A DNA stretch of 64,000 nt from Chrysemys picta bellii. Lineage: Eukaryota; Chordata; Testudines; Emydidae. Below the pieces are notes generated by a model. That model worked only from the letters and a program-made list of their open reading frames with translations. It searched no databases and was not told the DNA's origin. The translations under genes were made by a program, and so were the position numbers. This document shows positions 24,242 through 33,593 of this stretch, one piece after another (position 1 is the stretch's first letter; the number at the start of each line of letters is the position of its first letter). Location: the NCBI RefSeq assembly GCF_011386835.1, contig NC_088792.1, forward strand, positions 225,273,894 to 225,337,893, in the 5' to 3' direction.

Positions 24242-25493
24242 CAGGGCTGGATTAATCTTCTGTGGGCTTGGCGCCAAACATATTTGTGGGCCCCCTCCCA
24301 TGGGAGCAATGGAATATGGCGTGGGGAGGTCGGTCCCCAGTTCGAGGAGCCAGCCAGGGGCAATGGGGCATTGTAAGGCAGGGGCAGCCCCATCTGCCCA
24401 GTGCAAGGGCACTGTTTACAAACTGGCAGCCGCCAGATGCACACTGGTCCACCCAGCCCTGTGCTGCCAGTGTGCCTCACCACACAACACCCCCACCCAG
24501 CACCCCTGTACCTGCTATGCCCAGCACCCCCCCCCCACACACAAATGTACAGCACCCTGCACACCACCACCTGCCCAGCGCCCCCTCCATCCTCAGCCCC
24601 ACCACATCTTCCCAGTACACCACACACAACCCCTACTCCCTAGCGCTCCAACACGCACAGATCTCCCTCCCCCCCGCCCAATGTCCTTTCCTACAGCCCC
24701 ACCACCACAACTACAGAGCGCCTCACATAAACCCACCACAGGCCAGCACCCCAACACGCACAGATCTCCCTCACCCCCACTACCCAGTACTCTTCCCCAC
24801 AGCCCCACCACCACAGTGCCCCCAACAGACCCCCATTGCTTAGCACCCCAAAACACACAATCCTCCCCCACTGCCCAGCATCTCCCACCCCCTTACAGCC
24901 CAGCATCCCCCCCACAGACCCACTCCGCCACACCCTGCCCCGCCCCCCAGCCCTGCTAAGCCAACACAGAGCAGGGATCCTGCCTCTCAGCTCAGTGCTA
25001 GGGGGCAGGACAACTGAAGCTTGGGAGCACAGAGCGGCCCTGGGCCCCACCAGTCCTACCCGCCTGGCGCTGGTGGTGCCCGCGGCAGAAGAGATGTTTC
25101 CTTGCATGGGCAGGGGTGGAGGGAGAGGCAGTCACCAACTTCCCCAGCCCGCCACTTCCACAGGGGAGCCCAAAGCGGACAGTCACCGGCCCAGAGCAAC
25201 AGCAGCTGAGGGCTCCTCTCCGCCGCCGGCAGAGATGGGGTGGAGAGAAGCCCTTAGTTGGCCGCCAGCTGAGAGGAGCAAGCAGTGGGTGAGGGTGAGG
25301 GGCCAGGAGGCGGGGAGTAGCCAGCTGGTGGGCCCAAGGGCAGAGAGAAGCCCTGGATCGGCCAAGAGCAGTGGGGGAGAGAGCTGGGGGCTGGAGAGGA
25401 TCCAGCTGCTCCAAGTGCAGCAGCGCAAGTGGAGCAGGCCAGGCTGAGACCTCTTTTGAGCATGGGCCTGGTGCCATGGTAAACCCAGTACTG
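24242..25493. mobile_element. hAT-type element, 1252 bp, GC-rich
   Basis: Left end CAGGGCTGGATTAATC and right end (inverted) CAGTACTGGGTTTACC form imperfect terminal repeats. A perfect 8-bp duplication AATGGGAG flanks it (24234-24241 and 25494-25501). The interior is C-rich with many 'cagcacccc' runs, giving long proline/threonine-rich open frames on both strands that are composition artefacts. No transposase. The GC content contrasts sharply with the flanks. Confidence 0.88.
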
Positions 25494-25501
25494 AATGGGA
25501 G

Positions 25502-26590
25502 TGTGGACAAGAAAACTAGACCCCTCCTGATACCAGCAGGCAGAGCTGATCCTTTGCACATGAATCATACAGAATAGGGAGTCAGGCACCTCCATGGATC
25601 CATTCCCTTCTTTTCCTATATCCCATGGAGTGTGTTCTGCAGGGATTCCAAAGGGACCATGGGGCTTCTGTGAAGCTCCCACAACCTGTTGCATGTGGAG
25701 CAAATGCCACTCCACTAGCAGAACAATGTAGGGTAATCTCCTGAGAGATTCTTGAGAGTTTATCCCCTCCAGCTAGAGTTCCCATAAGAGGAGGCCATCT
25801 GGGCTAGCTTGCGTGATCAGCTAGACTCTGTAGCTGTCTAAACACCTGTTTGCACAGGTACGTACATACCCACCAAGCATAAACACACACAATTTGTGAA
25901 TTTAGGTGCTATCTTCTGAAAAATTAGCCCTTTAAAATTGGAATCTAAGCCTGATCTGCAGAAATCTGATTGGAATGAGATATTCGGCTCAGGTATCTGA
26001 TGTAGAAATTTATCTGTTTGACAGAAAGTAGCTGGTAGTAACCAAAACTACATGGTGGCTCAAACTAAAAGGCCATATCATTAACATTTTTTTTCTGACC
26101 ATTTGATCCATTAATGGCACATGAATGAATTAGTCATACCTCCAAGCATGTGACCAAATTCGTGACTTTGGCCTACATCCTCAAAGGTATTTAGACACCT
26201 GTCATTGATGGTGACCTTGCACCAAAACTGCCATTCTGAAGGTTGGCGATGATCTCTTACTGCCAACTTATAGAAGGTTTACATTATATGTTAGTACTAC
26301 TTGACCCCTGGCCTTGGAGTAATTTAGGACAGAAAATGATCTGTCTGACCTTGCTCTTTTAGTGATGTCTGCCAATTTCCCTGCCTAAGGCAGGAATATC
26401 CCACATTAGGGGAATGTTATCCTATTCTGTTCTGTTCTATATAGGGTTTTGTGCTGTGCTCATCAACATAGTATGGGAGCGCCTTCCACTAGTGCATTAA
26501 GCCCAAGAACTTCCAATTCTCTCCCACCAGCTCCTGCTTCCCTCAGACCTATTCTAGTTTTCTCCCTTGAAGAATAGTTCTAGAGGAGTC
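25502..26590. other. Non-coding stretch with an old repeat
   Basis: 26430-26525 ('tctatatagggttttgtgct', 'gagcgccttccactagtg') is related to 50385-50490, an unclassified old repeat. 26168-26210 ('catcctcaaaggtatttag') resembles one arm of a palindromic MITE. No gene. Confidence 0.4.
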
Positions 26591-27183
26591 TATGGGTATG
26601 TTTACACTATGAAATTAGGTCGAATTTATAGAAGTCGATTTTTTAGAAATCGATTTTATACAGTCGATTGTGTGTGTCCCCACTTAAGACCATTAACTCG
26701 GCGGAGTGCGTCCACAGTACCGAGGCTAGAGTCGACTTCTGGAGCGTTGCATAATGGTAGCTATCCCACAGTTCCCGCGGTCTCCGCTGCCCATTAGAAT
26801 TCTGGGTTGAGATCCCAATGCCTGATGGGTCAAAAACATTGTCGCAGGTGGTTCTGGGTACATGTCGTCAGGCGCCCTCCCCGCTTCCTCCCCCTGTGAA
26901 AGCAATGGCAAACAATCGTTTTGAGCCTTTTTTCCCAGGTTACCCATGCAGACACCATACCTGGGTGCTGGCAGACGTGGTACTGCATTGCTACACAGCA
27001 GCAGCTCATTGCCTTTTGGCAGCAGATGGTGCACTACGATTGGTAGCCGTCGTCGTCGTCTCCTAGGTGCTCTTTTAGCCGACCTCGGTGAGGTCGGTCA
27101 AGGGCGCCTGGACATAAATGGGAGTGACTCCAGGTCATTCTCTTTTTTACTTTCATCTCATGGAGATTCAGTCCTGCCTGCAG

Positions 27184-27412
27184 TCATACTGCACCATCTT
27201 GTGGCGAGCAGCCAGGAGACGACGATGGGTAGCAATCGTATTACACCGTCTTCTGGTGAGCAGCCAGGAGACGACGATGGGTAGCAATCGTATTACACCG
27301 TCTTCTGGCGAGCACCCAGAAGATGATGATGGCTAGCAGTCATACTGCACCGTCTTCTGGTGAGCACCCAGGAGACTATGATGGCTAGCAGTCATACTGC
27401 ACCATCTGCTGC
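27184..27412. repeat. 52-bp minisatellite, about 4.4 copies
   Basis: The start of the unit (tc.ta.t.cacc.tctt) recurs at 27184, 27236, 27288, 27340 and 27392, a constant 52-bp period. Copies share 'ccaggaga' and 'gatggctagcagtc' variants. Because 52 is not a multiple of 3, the array reads through successive frames, producing the repeated peptides seen in overlapping open frames. It lies between the 5' terminal repeat and the nuclease, so it is probably untranslated leader or promoter. Confidence 0.88.
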
Positions 27413-27528
27413 CAGCCTAAGATGTATAAGAGAGATGGAGTGGATCAAAACAAGAAAGAGACCAGATTTGTTTTGTATTCATTTGTATTCATTTGCTCCC
27501 TCCCCTCCCTCCATGAATAGCGGGGGGG

Positions 27529-27602
27529 GAGGGATAGCTCAGTGGTTTGAACATTGGCCAGATAAACTCAGGGTTTTGAGTTCAGTCCTTGAGGGGGCTA
27601 TT
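27529..27602 (+). mobile_element. Cry-type SINE tRNA head inside the Harbinger
   Basis: An A box (TAGCTCAGTGG, about 27535-27545) and a B-box-like GAGTTCAGTCC (about 27579-27589) lie at tRNA spacing, followed by 'ttgagggggctatt'. This matches the head of the SINE at 13795-13860. The SINE middle and CR1 tail are absent: sequence passes directly into Harbinger leader ('ctgtgtgacagctgtg'). It sits about 160 bp upstream of the nuclease start. Confidence 0.8.
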
Positions 27603-27760
27603 CTGTGTGACAGCTGTGTGTGTTTCTCCTTGATGCAACCCCCCCCCCCCGCGTTTGTTGATTTTAATTCCCTGTAAGCCACGTTGTCAGTCGCCCCTCC
27701 CTCCATCAGAGCAATGGCAGACAATCGTTCTGTGCCTTTTTCCAGTGCAGACACCATAGC

Positions 27761-29039
27761 ATGGCAAGCATGGAGCCCACTCAGATCACCGAAGCAATTA
27801 TGAGCACTGTAAACATCACGTGCATTATCCTGCAGTATATGCAGAATCAGAACCTGCAAAAGCAAAACCAGGTGAAGAGGCGACGGCAGCGTGGTGACGA
27901 GAGTGATGGGGACATGGACACAGATTTCTCTCAAAGTACGGGGCCCGGCAATGTGGACATCATGGTGTTAATGGGGCAGGTTCCTGCTGTGGAACGCCGA
28001 TTCTGGGACCGGGAAACAAGCACAGACTGGTGGGACCGCATAATGTTGCATGTCTGGGACGATTCCCAGTGGCTGTGAAACTTTCGCATGCGTAAGGACA
28101 CTTTCATGGAACTTTGTGACTTGCTTTCCCCTGCCCTGAAGTGCAAGAATACCAAGATGAGAGCAGCCCTCACAGTTCACAAGCAAGTGGCGATAGCCCT
28201 CTGGAAGCTTGCAATGCCAGACAGCTACCAGTCAGTCGGGCATCAATTTGGAGTGGGCAAATTTACTGTGGGGACTGCTGTGATCCAAGTAGCCAACGCA
28301 ATCAAAGAGCTGCTGATATCAAGGGTAGTGACTCTGGGAAATGTGCAGCTCATAGTGGATGGCTTTACTGCAATGGGATTCCCTAACTGTGGTGGGGCAA
28401 TAGACGGAACCGGAGCACCAAGGCAGTGAGTACATAAACCGAAAGGGGTACTTTTCAATGGTGCTGCAAGCACTGGTGGATCACAAGGGACGTTTCACCA
28501 ACATCAACGTGGGATGGCTGGGAAAGGTACATGACGCTCGCATCTTCAGGAACTCTGGTCTATTTCAAAAGCTGCAGCAAGGGACTTTCTTTCCAGACCA
28601 GAAAATAACCCCTGGGGGTGTTGAAATGTCTATAGTTATCCTTAGGGACGCAGTCTACCCCTTAATGCCATGGCTCATGAAGCCATACAGAGGCAGCCTG
28701 GACAGTGGTCAGGAGCTGTTCAGCTATAGGCTAAGCAAGCGCAGAATGGTGGTAGAATGTTCATTTGGACGTTTAAAAGCACGCTGGTGCAGTTTACTGA
28801 CTCGGATAGACCTCAGCAAAACCAATATTCCCATTGTTATTACTGCTTGCTGTGCACTCCACAATATCTGTGAGAGTAAGGGAGAGACGTTTATGGCGGG
28901 ATGGGAGGTTGAGGCAAATCACCTGGCCACTGATTATGCACAGCCAGACACCAGGGCAGTTAGCAGAGTACAGGAGGGCGCGGTGCGCATCAGAGAAGCT
29001 TTGAAAACCAGTTTCATGACTGGCCAGGCTACGGTGTGA
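27761..29039 (+). pseudogene. Harbinger DDE nuclease (HARBI1-like), near full length but broken
   Basis: The start MASMEPTQITEAIMST at 27761 begins a low-complexity, basic N-terminus (KRRRQR), followed by ERRFWDRETSTDWWDRI. A TGA at 28076-28078 interrupts the frame, which then continues (MRKDTFMELCDLLSPAL; FGVGKFTVGTAVIQVANAI, helix-turn-helix-like; NCGGAIDGT). A 20-bp deletion after AIDGT near 28411 shifts the frame; the truncated copy at 8121 retains the missing block. The second frame (28458-29039) carries VHDARIF, RDAVYPLMPW and VVECSFGRLKARW. From the Asp of RDAVYPL to the Glu of VVEC there are exactly 35 intervening residues, a DD35E spacing. It ends SFMTGQATV. In living relatives the enzyme excises and inserts the transposon. 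This copy is dead unless both lesions are bypassed. Confidence 0.9.
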
Positions 29040-29148
29040 AAGTTCTTCTTCTTTCTCTTTGATGAAACTCCCCTCCCCCTTGGTTCACTCTACTTCCCTG
29101 TAAGGTAACCACCCTCCCCTCCCCCCTTTGATAACCACTTGCAAAGGC

Positions 29149-29188
29149 AATAAAGTCATTGTTGCTTCACATTCATGCATTCTTTATT
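29149..29188. terminator. Convergent polyadenylation signals of the Harbinger genes
   Basis: AATAAA at 29149-29154 ends the nuclease transcript. TTTATT at 29183-29188 is AATAAA for the opposing Myb-like transcript. The signals point at each other, so the 3' ends would abut or overlap slightly. Confidence 0.7.
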
Positions 29189-29237
29189 AATTCATCACAC
29201 AAATAGGGGGATAACTGCCAAGGTAGCCCGGCAGAGG

Positions 29238-29311
29238 TGGGGGAGGAGGGAAGGACTGGGTGGGGTGGTGGAGGAGGGAAGGACTGGGTGGGGTGGTGGA
29301 GGAGGGAAGGA
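29238..29311. repeat. 28-bp tandem repeat, about 2.6 copies
   Basis: The unit 'gggaaggactgggtgggg' plus 'tggtggagga' repeats with a period of about 28 bp. It lies in the 3' UTR of the - strand Myb-like gene. It looks like a local replication-slippage expansion. Confidence 0.75.
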
Positions 29312-29335
29312 CAAGGCCAGACTGCACTTTAAAAC

Positions 29336-31346
29336 TTATTGAATGCCAGCTTTCTGTTGCTTGGGCAGTCCTTTGGGGTGGAGTGGTTGGGTGCTCGGAG
29401 GCCCCCCCCACCACATTCTTGGGCGTCTGGGTGAGAAGGCTATGGAACTTGGGGAGGAGGGCGGTTGGTTATACAGGGGTTGTAGTGGCGGTCTGTGCTC
29501 ATGCTGCCTTTCCTGAACCTCAACCATACACCGGAGCATATTAGTCTGTTCCTCCAGAAGCATCACCATTGCCTCTTGCCTTCTGTCAGCAAGCTGACGC
29601 CATCTATCATCTTCAGCCGGTCACTTATTATCTTCAGCCCCCACCTGTTCTCGCGTTCATATTGTGCTTTCCTGGACTCTGACACTGTCTGCTTCCATGC
29701 ATTCTGCTGTGCTCTTTCAGTGCGGGAGGACTGCATGAACATTTCATCACGAGTGCGGTTTATTTGCCTTCTAATCATCACTAGCCTCTGGGAAGGAGAA
29801 GATAGTGTGAGCGTTGAAACATTTGCAGCTGGTGGAGGGACAAAAAGGGAGAGTGGTAGTTAAAAAGACACATTTTAAAGAACAATGGGTAGACTCTTTC
29901 ATGGTATACCTTGCTGTTAACATTACACAGCACATGTGCTTTCGGTACAAGGTCGCATTTTGACTCTTATTGAGGGTATGCCGGTTTGGTGTGAGAGATC
30001 ATTCATGCAGGGCTGGGCAACAGAATTCGGCTTTCGGGCAGCCATGGTAAGACACAGTCTTTTGGCTTCTTTAACCTTCATAACATATGGGAATGGTTTG
30101 AAACAGCAGTGCCCTCATTTCCCATACCAAGCAGCCATTGGGTTGGCCATTTAAAATGGGTTGGCAATTTAAAAGGAGGGGCTGCGGTTTTCGGGTTAAC
30201 GTGCAGCACAAACCCAACTAACCCCTCTCCCCCCCACACACACACCCAATTCTTTGGGATGATCGCTTCACCCCTACCCCCACTGCGTGGCTAACAGCGG
30301 GGAACATTTCTGTTCAGCCACAGGCAAACAGCCCAGCAGGAACAGGCACCTCTGAATGTCCTCTTAATAAAATCAACCTATTTCAACCAGGTGACCATGA
30401 ATGATATCACTCTCCTGAGGATAACACAGAGAGATAAAGAACGGATGTTGTTTGAATGCCAGCAAACACCGGGACCATACGCTGTGTTATGCAATGATTC
30501 CAGACTATGTGCTACTGGCCTGGCATGGTAAAGTGTCCTACCATGGAGGACGGAATAAGGCTGCCCTCCCCAGAAACCTTTTGCAAAGGCTTTGGGAGTA
30601 TATCCAGGAGAGCTTTATGGAGATGTCCCTGGAGGATTTCACCTCCATCCCCAAAGATGTTAACAGACTTTTCCAGTAGCTGTACTGGCCGGGAATGCCA
30701 GGGCAAATTAATCATTAAACACGCTTGCTTTTAAACCATGTATAATATTTACAAAGGTACACTTACCAGAGGTCCCTACTTCGCCTGGTGGGTCTGGGAG
30801 GCAGCCTTGGGTGGGTTCGGGGGATACTGGCTCCAGGTCCAGGGTGAGAAACAGTTCCTGGCTGTCGGGGGAAACGGTTTCTCTGCTTGCTTGCTGTGAT
30901 CTATCTTCAACCTCCTCCTCATCATCTTCCTTGTCCCCAAAACCCGCATCCCTGTTGCGTGCTACTCCTTTGACGAAGTCAAAGCACAGGGTTGGGGTAG
31001 TGGTGGCTGCACCTCCTAGCATGGCATGCAGCTCATCATAGAAATGGCATGTCTGGGGCTCTGACCTGAAGAGGCCATTTGCCTCTCTGGTTTTTTGGTA
31101 GGCTTGCCTCAGCTCCTTAAGTTTCATGCGGCACTGTTGCGGGTCCCTGTTACAGCCTCTGTCCTTCATGTCCTTGGAGATTTTTTCAAATGTTTGGGCA
31201 TTTTGTCTTTTGGAACGGAGTTCTGGTAGCACGGATTCGTCTCCCCATACAGCGATCAGATCCCATACCTCCTGTTTGGCCCATGCTGGAGCTCTTTTGC
31301 GATTCTGGAACTCCATCATGGTCACCTCTGCTGATGAGATCTGCAC
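29336..31346 (-). pseudogene. Harbinger Myb/SANT-like DNA-binding protein, two exons
   Basis: Exon 1 (31346-30767) begins MQISSAEVTMMEFQNRKRAP; the internal Met pair at residues 10-11 is an equally good start. Tryptophans at residues 22, 28 and 34, then the basic stretch DMKDRGCNRDPQQCRMK and LKELRQAYQKTREAN, form a trihelix (Myb/SANT-like) domain. An acidic linker (DKEDDEEEVED) and a Ser/Pro-rich end follow. A consensus donor (TCTG|GTAAGT) closes the exon in phase 1. The acceptor (ccaccag|CTGCAAATG) at 29828 restores the frame as AANVSTLTLSSPSQRL, supporting a real 938-bp intron. Exon 2 (TRDEMF, TERAQQNAWKQ) then suffers a frameshift between about 29570 and 29680 before ending EVQERQHEH and a proline-rich tail. 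Known partner of the nuclease in DNA binding and nuclear import. Confidence 0.82.
30397..30679 (+). pseudogene. Antisense open frame in the Myb-gene intron, function unknown
   Basis: The + strand opposite the intron reads MNDITLLRITQRDKERML from 30397. After a single frame change (around 30455-30485) it continues in the next frame as IPDYVLLAWHGKVSYHGG, NLLQRLWEYIQESFMEM and a stop at 30679. The composition is protein-like (aromatic and charged residues in helix-like spacing), unlike the surrounding low-complexity frames. I do not recognise a domain. It could be a third Harbinger gene, a captured host exon or chance. The 7.96-kb Harbinger has lost this region, so the window has no second copy for comparison. 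Confidence 0.3.
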
Positions 31347-31713
31347 TCACCTGCAGATTGCCATGCTGGCCAAACAGAAAATTAGATTCAAAAGTTCGCG
31401 GGCTTTTTCCTGTCTATCTGGCCAGTGCATCTGAGTTGAGAGGGCTGTCCAGAGCGGTCACAATGGAGCACTCTGGGATAGCTTCCGGAGGCCAATACCG
31501 TCGAATTGCGACCACACTATCCCACACTACCCCAAATTTGACCCGGCAAGGTCGATTTCAGTGCTAATCCCCTTGTAGGGGGAGTAGTACAGAAATCGAT
31601 TTTAAGAGCCCTTTAAGTCGAAAAAAACGGCTTAGTCGTGTGGACGGGTGCAGGGTTAAATCAATGTAATGCTGCTAAATTCGACCTAAACTCGTAGTGT
31701 AGACCAGGGCTAT

Positions 31714-32298
31714 ATGTTTCTTGGTGTGCAGTAAGGACTTTATAAGTACAGGGGAATAGAGCAGAGGTGTGTGCACAATAGGTAAAAACCTACCAGAGCT
31801 AGTCAATTTAACCTGTCCTGGAGACTCCGCACAATGAGAAATCTGCTGGAGAAGCTGCAGGAGTGGAAAACAGAACAAGGAAAGGGAAGAATGAGACAAA
31901 GGAGGGAGGCAGAGGAAGAGGACAACAATAAGATGGAGAAAGAAGCTATGGATTCAGAAGAGGGAAATGTGCAGAAAAGAGGCAAGTCAAAGGATAGAAG
32001 ATTGTTACTAACAGATAAAGAAGAAAACTGAAGTATTTGTATCACTGATACCTGTTGTCATCACAGAAGCAGCACCATCACCAGGTAATCTGCACATTGC
32101 AGCCCACTCCGCTCTTTAAGATCAATACTGCCTGAAACACGCAGGGCCAAAGTAGGCAGCCAAACCCTAACAGAGTTCCTCACTCTGCTTAACACTTGGT
32201 AGTTCTACTCTGAGCCTCTGCAGGAGAACTGATGATCAGTGAAGGTAAAGGGCCTTTGCACCACTTAAATTCCTCACAGACCTTGTACAATTCACATT
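31714..32298. other. Non-coding stretch, purine-rich in part
   Basis: 31850-32030 is purine-rich on the + strand, giving a Glu/Lys/Arg-rich open frame that is probably compositional. No gene. Confidence 0.4.
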
Positions 32299-32405
32299 GT
32301 GCTAGATTCTGATACCTTCCTCCGTGTGTGGTCCCACCGCAGTCAATAAGATAACTCATGGAGAAAGGCGTTACTCATCATAACTAATGGATCAGAATCT
32401 GGCCC
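32299..32405. repeat. Palindromic MITE
   Basis: 'gtgctagattctgatacctt' at the left mirrors 'ggatcagaatctggcccag' at the right. The centre includes 'gtcccaccgcagtcaataag'. The same family occurs at 32799-32892. Confidence 0.55.
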
Positions 32406-32798
32406 AGTGAGAATAAGGGTGGCAGAATCTTCCCTTAAGTGCTAAAATATTATAAAGTGCTTCAGGAACACCAGGCAATATGGGCTATACATCTGCAATG
32501 TATGATGAGTTAAGACATGCAATACATAGAACACTAGTCAACAATGGTCAATGTTAATGGTTTACATTGTCCTCTTAAAGCTTCCTATTTCTCCAGTTTA
32601 TAAAGGACTAAGATACAGTTTCCTAAGATATAATGGCAGTTGAATAGAATGTTGTCACAGACAATAGCCTCTGACTGCTAGATGAACACCAAGAGGAAGC
32701 AGGGGCATTTGTTAAACACTAACATTTTGGCAAAGCCACGTAAATGATGTTTAAAGTAGAATTTTTTTTCCCTATGATGCATCTGTCTTAAAGATTTG

Positions 32799-32892
32799 GG
32801 GCCAGATTGTGACATCCTTATTCATGTTGAATTCAATGGGATTACTCAATCAGTAAGGCCCTATGTGAATAAAGGTATCAATAACTGGCCCT
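32799..32892. repeat. Palindromic MITE
   Basis: 'ggggccagattgtgacatcc' mirrors 'aggtatcaataactggccc' around 'attcaatggg'. Its orientation is ambiguous because the element is a palindrome. Confidence 0.55.
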
Positions 32893-33210
32893 TTTTTGGT
32901 ACTGTACCAGGAATTGGAAGGGCATTGTTCCTGTTTTTCTGCAGGTGTTATGACTTTTCCTTTCCATTATTTGTAATATGTTCTCAGACACTTCCAAGTT
33001 AAACTTCATCTCCCACCAAACTTCTCTTTCCTTCTGGTGAATAATCTTCTCTCTCTCTTTCTTTCTCACTAATGAAGCATAAACCCACAGAGCTCTTTGC
33101 TGATCTTCATAGCTCAATACAATGAGGTTCACAGCTCTGGAAACTACCAGGTTGTTTTCTTTGAAGTTGTCACATACTCGTTTTGATGTACCCCACCAAA
33201 ATGGTGGCAT
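32878..33210 (-). other. Unassigned 110-codon open frame
   Basis: It reads MPPFWWGTSKRVCDNF at the start, then VVSRAVNLIVLSYEDQQ and LVRKKEREKIIHQKERE. This is the most protein-like non-transposon frame in the window. I recognise no family. No homologous neighbour frame, splice sites or promoter is visible, and its 3' end overlaps a palindromic MITE. It may be chance or an exon scrap. Confidence 0.15.
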
Positions 33211-33593
33211 GGTTTATTTTATTTTTCTGATTGGAATTTCTCAGTAACAAAATAACAAAGTAGTAGGTTAATTTAAAACTGGCAATAAATAAGTTAGCCA
33301 CTAGAGGATAACATGAGAATAAGAATGCACAAACACACTCTCACTCATTCTGACTTAATTTAGAAATGTCAGTGTTGTAGCTGTGTGGTGATATGTAGCC
33401 ACAACAGAACAACATCATTCTCTTCTGAGCAGATCACAATAGAAGTCAGTAGTGCATAGGCTGTGTAGGAGACCAACAGATACTCAGATGTGAAATATCG
33501 TAGACATTATTTCAGAATCTAAAAAATGTAAGACTGTAAAGTTGTGTCAGGAGAGCAGATTGCATTGCTTGTAATGGACTTCTGAGTGAAAGG

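Larger units (their letters stand above)
26594..31710. mobile_element. PIF/Harbinger DNA transposon, 5.1 kb, both ends present
   Basis: Terminal inverted repeats GGGTATGTTTACACTA (26594) and, inverted, GCCCTGGTCTACACTA (ending 31710) extend inward through the shared 'taggtcgaattta'. Flanks are TAT (26591-26593) and TAT (31711-31713), a 3-bp duplication as expected for Harbinger, although TWA is the usual sequence. Inside, in order: a GC-rich 5' region, a 52-bp minisatellite, a tRNA-SINE head, the + strand nuclease, convergent polyA signals and the - strand two-exon Myb-like gene. This is the size and gene content of an autonomous element, but both genes are broken. Confidence 0.9.

Noticed and set aside
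24242..25493. CpG-island-like promoter
   Set aside because: The GC-rich block coincides with the hAT boundaries, so its composition is explained by the element.
24201..25561. Long proline/threonine-rich open frames on both strands
   Set aside because: They lie wholly or mostly inside a hAT with an exact target duplication, overlap on all frames and follow the C-rich composition. No motif or splice context.
27184..27412. CRISPR-like array
   Set aside because: It is a contiguous 52-bp minisatellite with no unique spacers, in a vertebrate transposon.
27761..29039. Host HARBI1 gene
   Set aside because: It lies between Harbinger terminal repeats beside the transposon's own Myb-like partner and carries stop and frameshift lesions.
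30767..31346. Host MSANTD- or ZSCAN-type gene
   Set aside because: The trihelix exon is inside the same transposon and splices to an exon also found in the second Harbinger copy.
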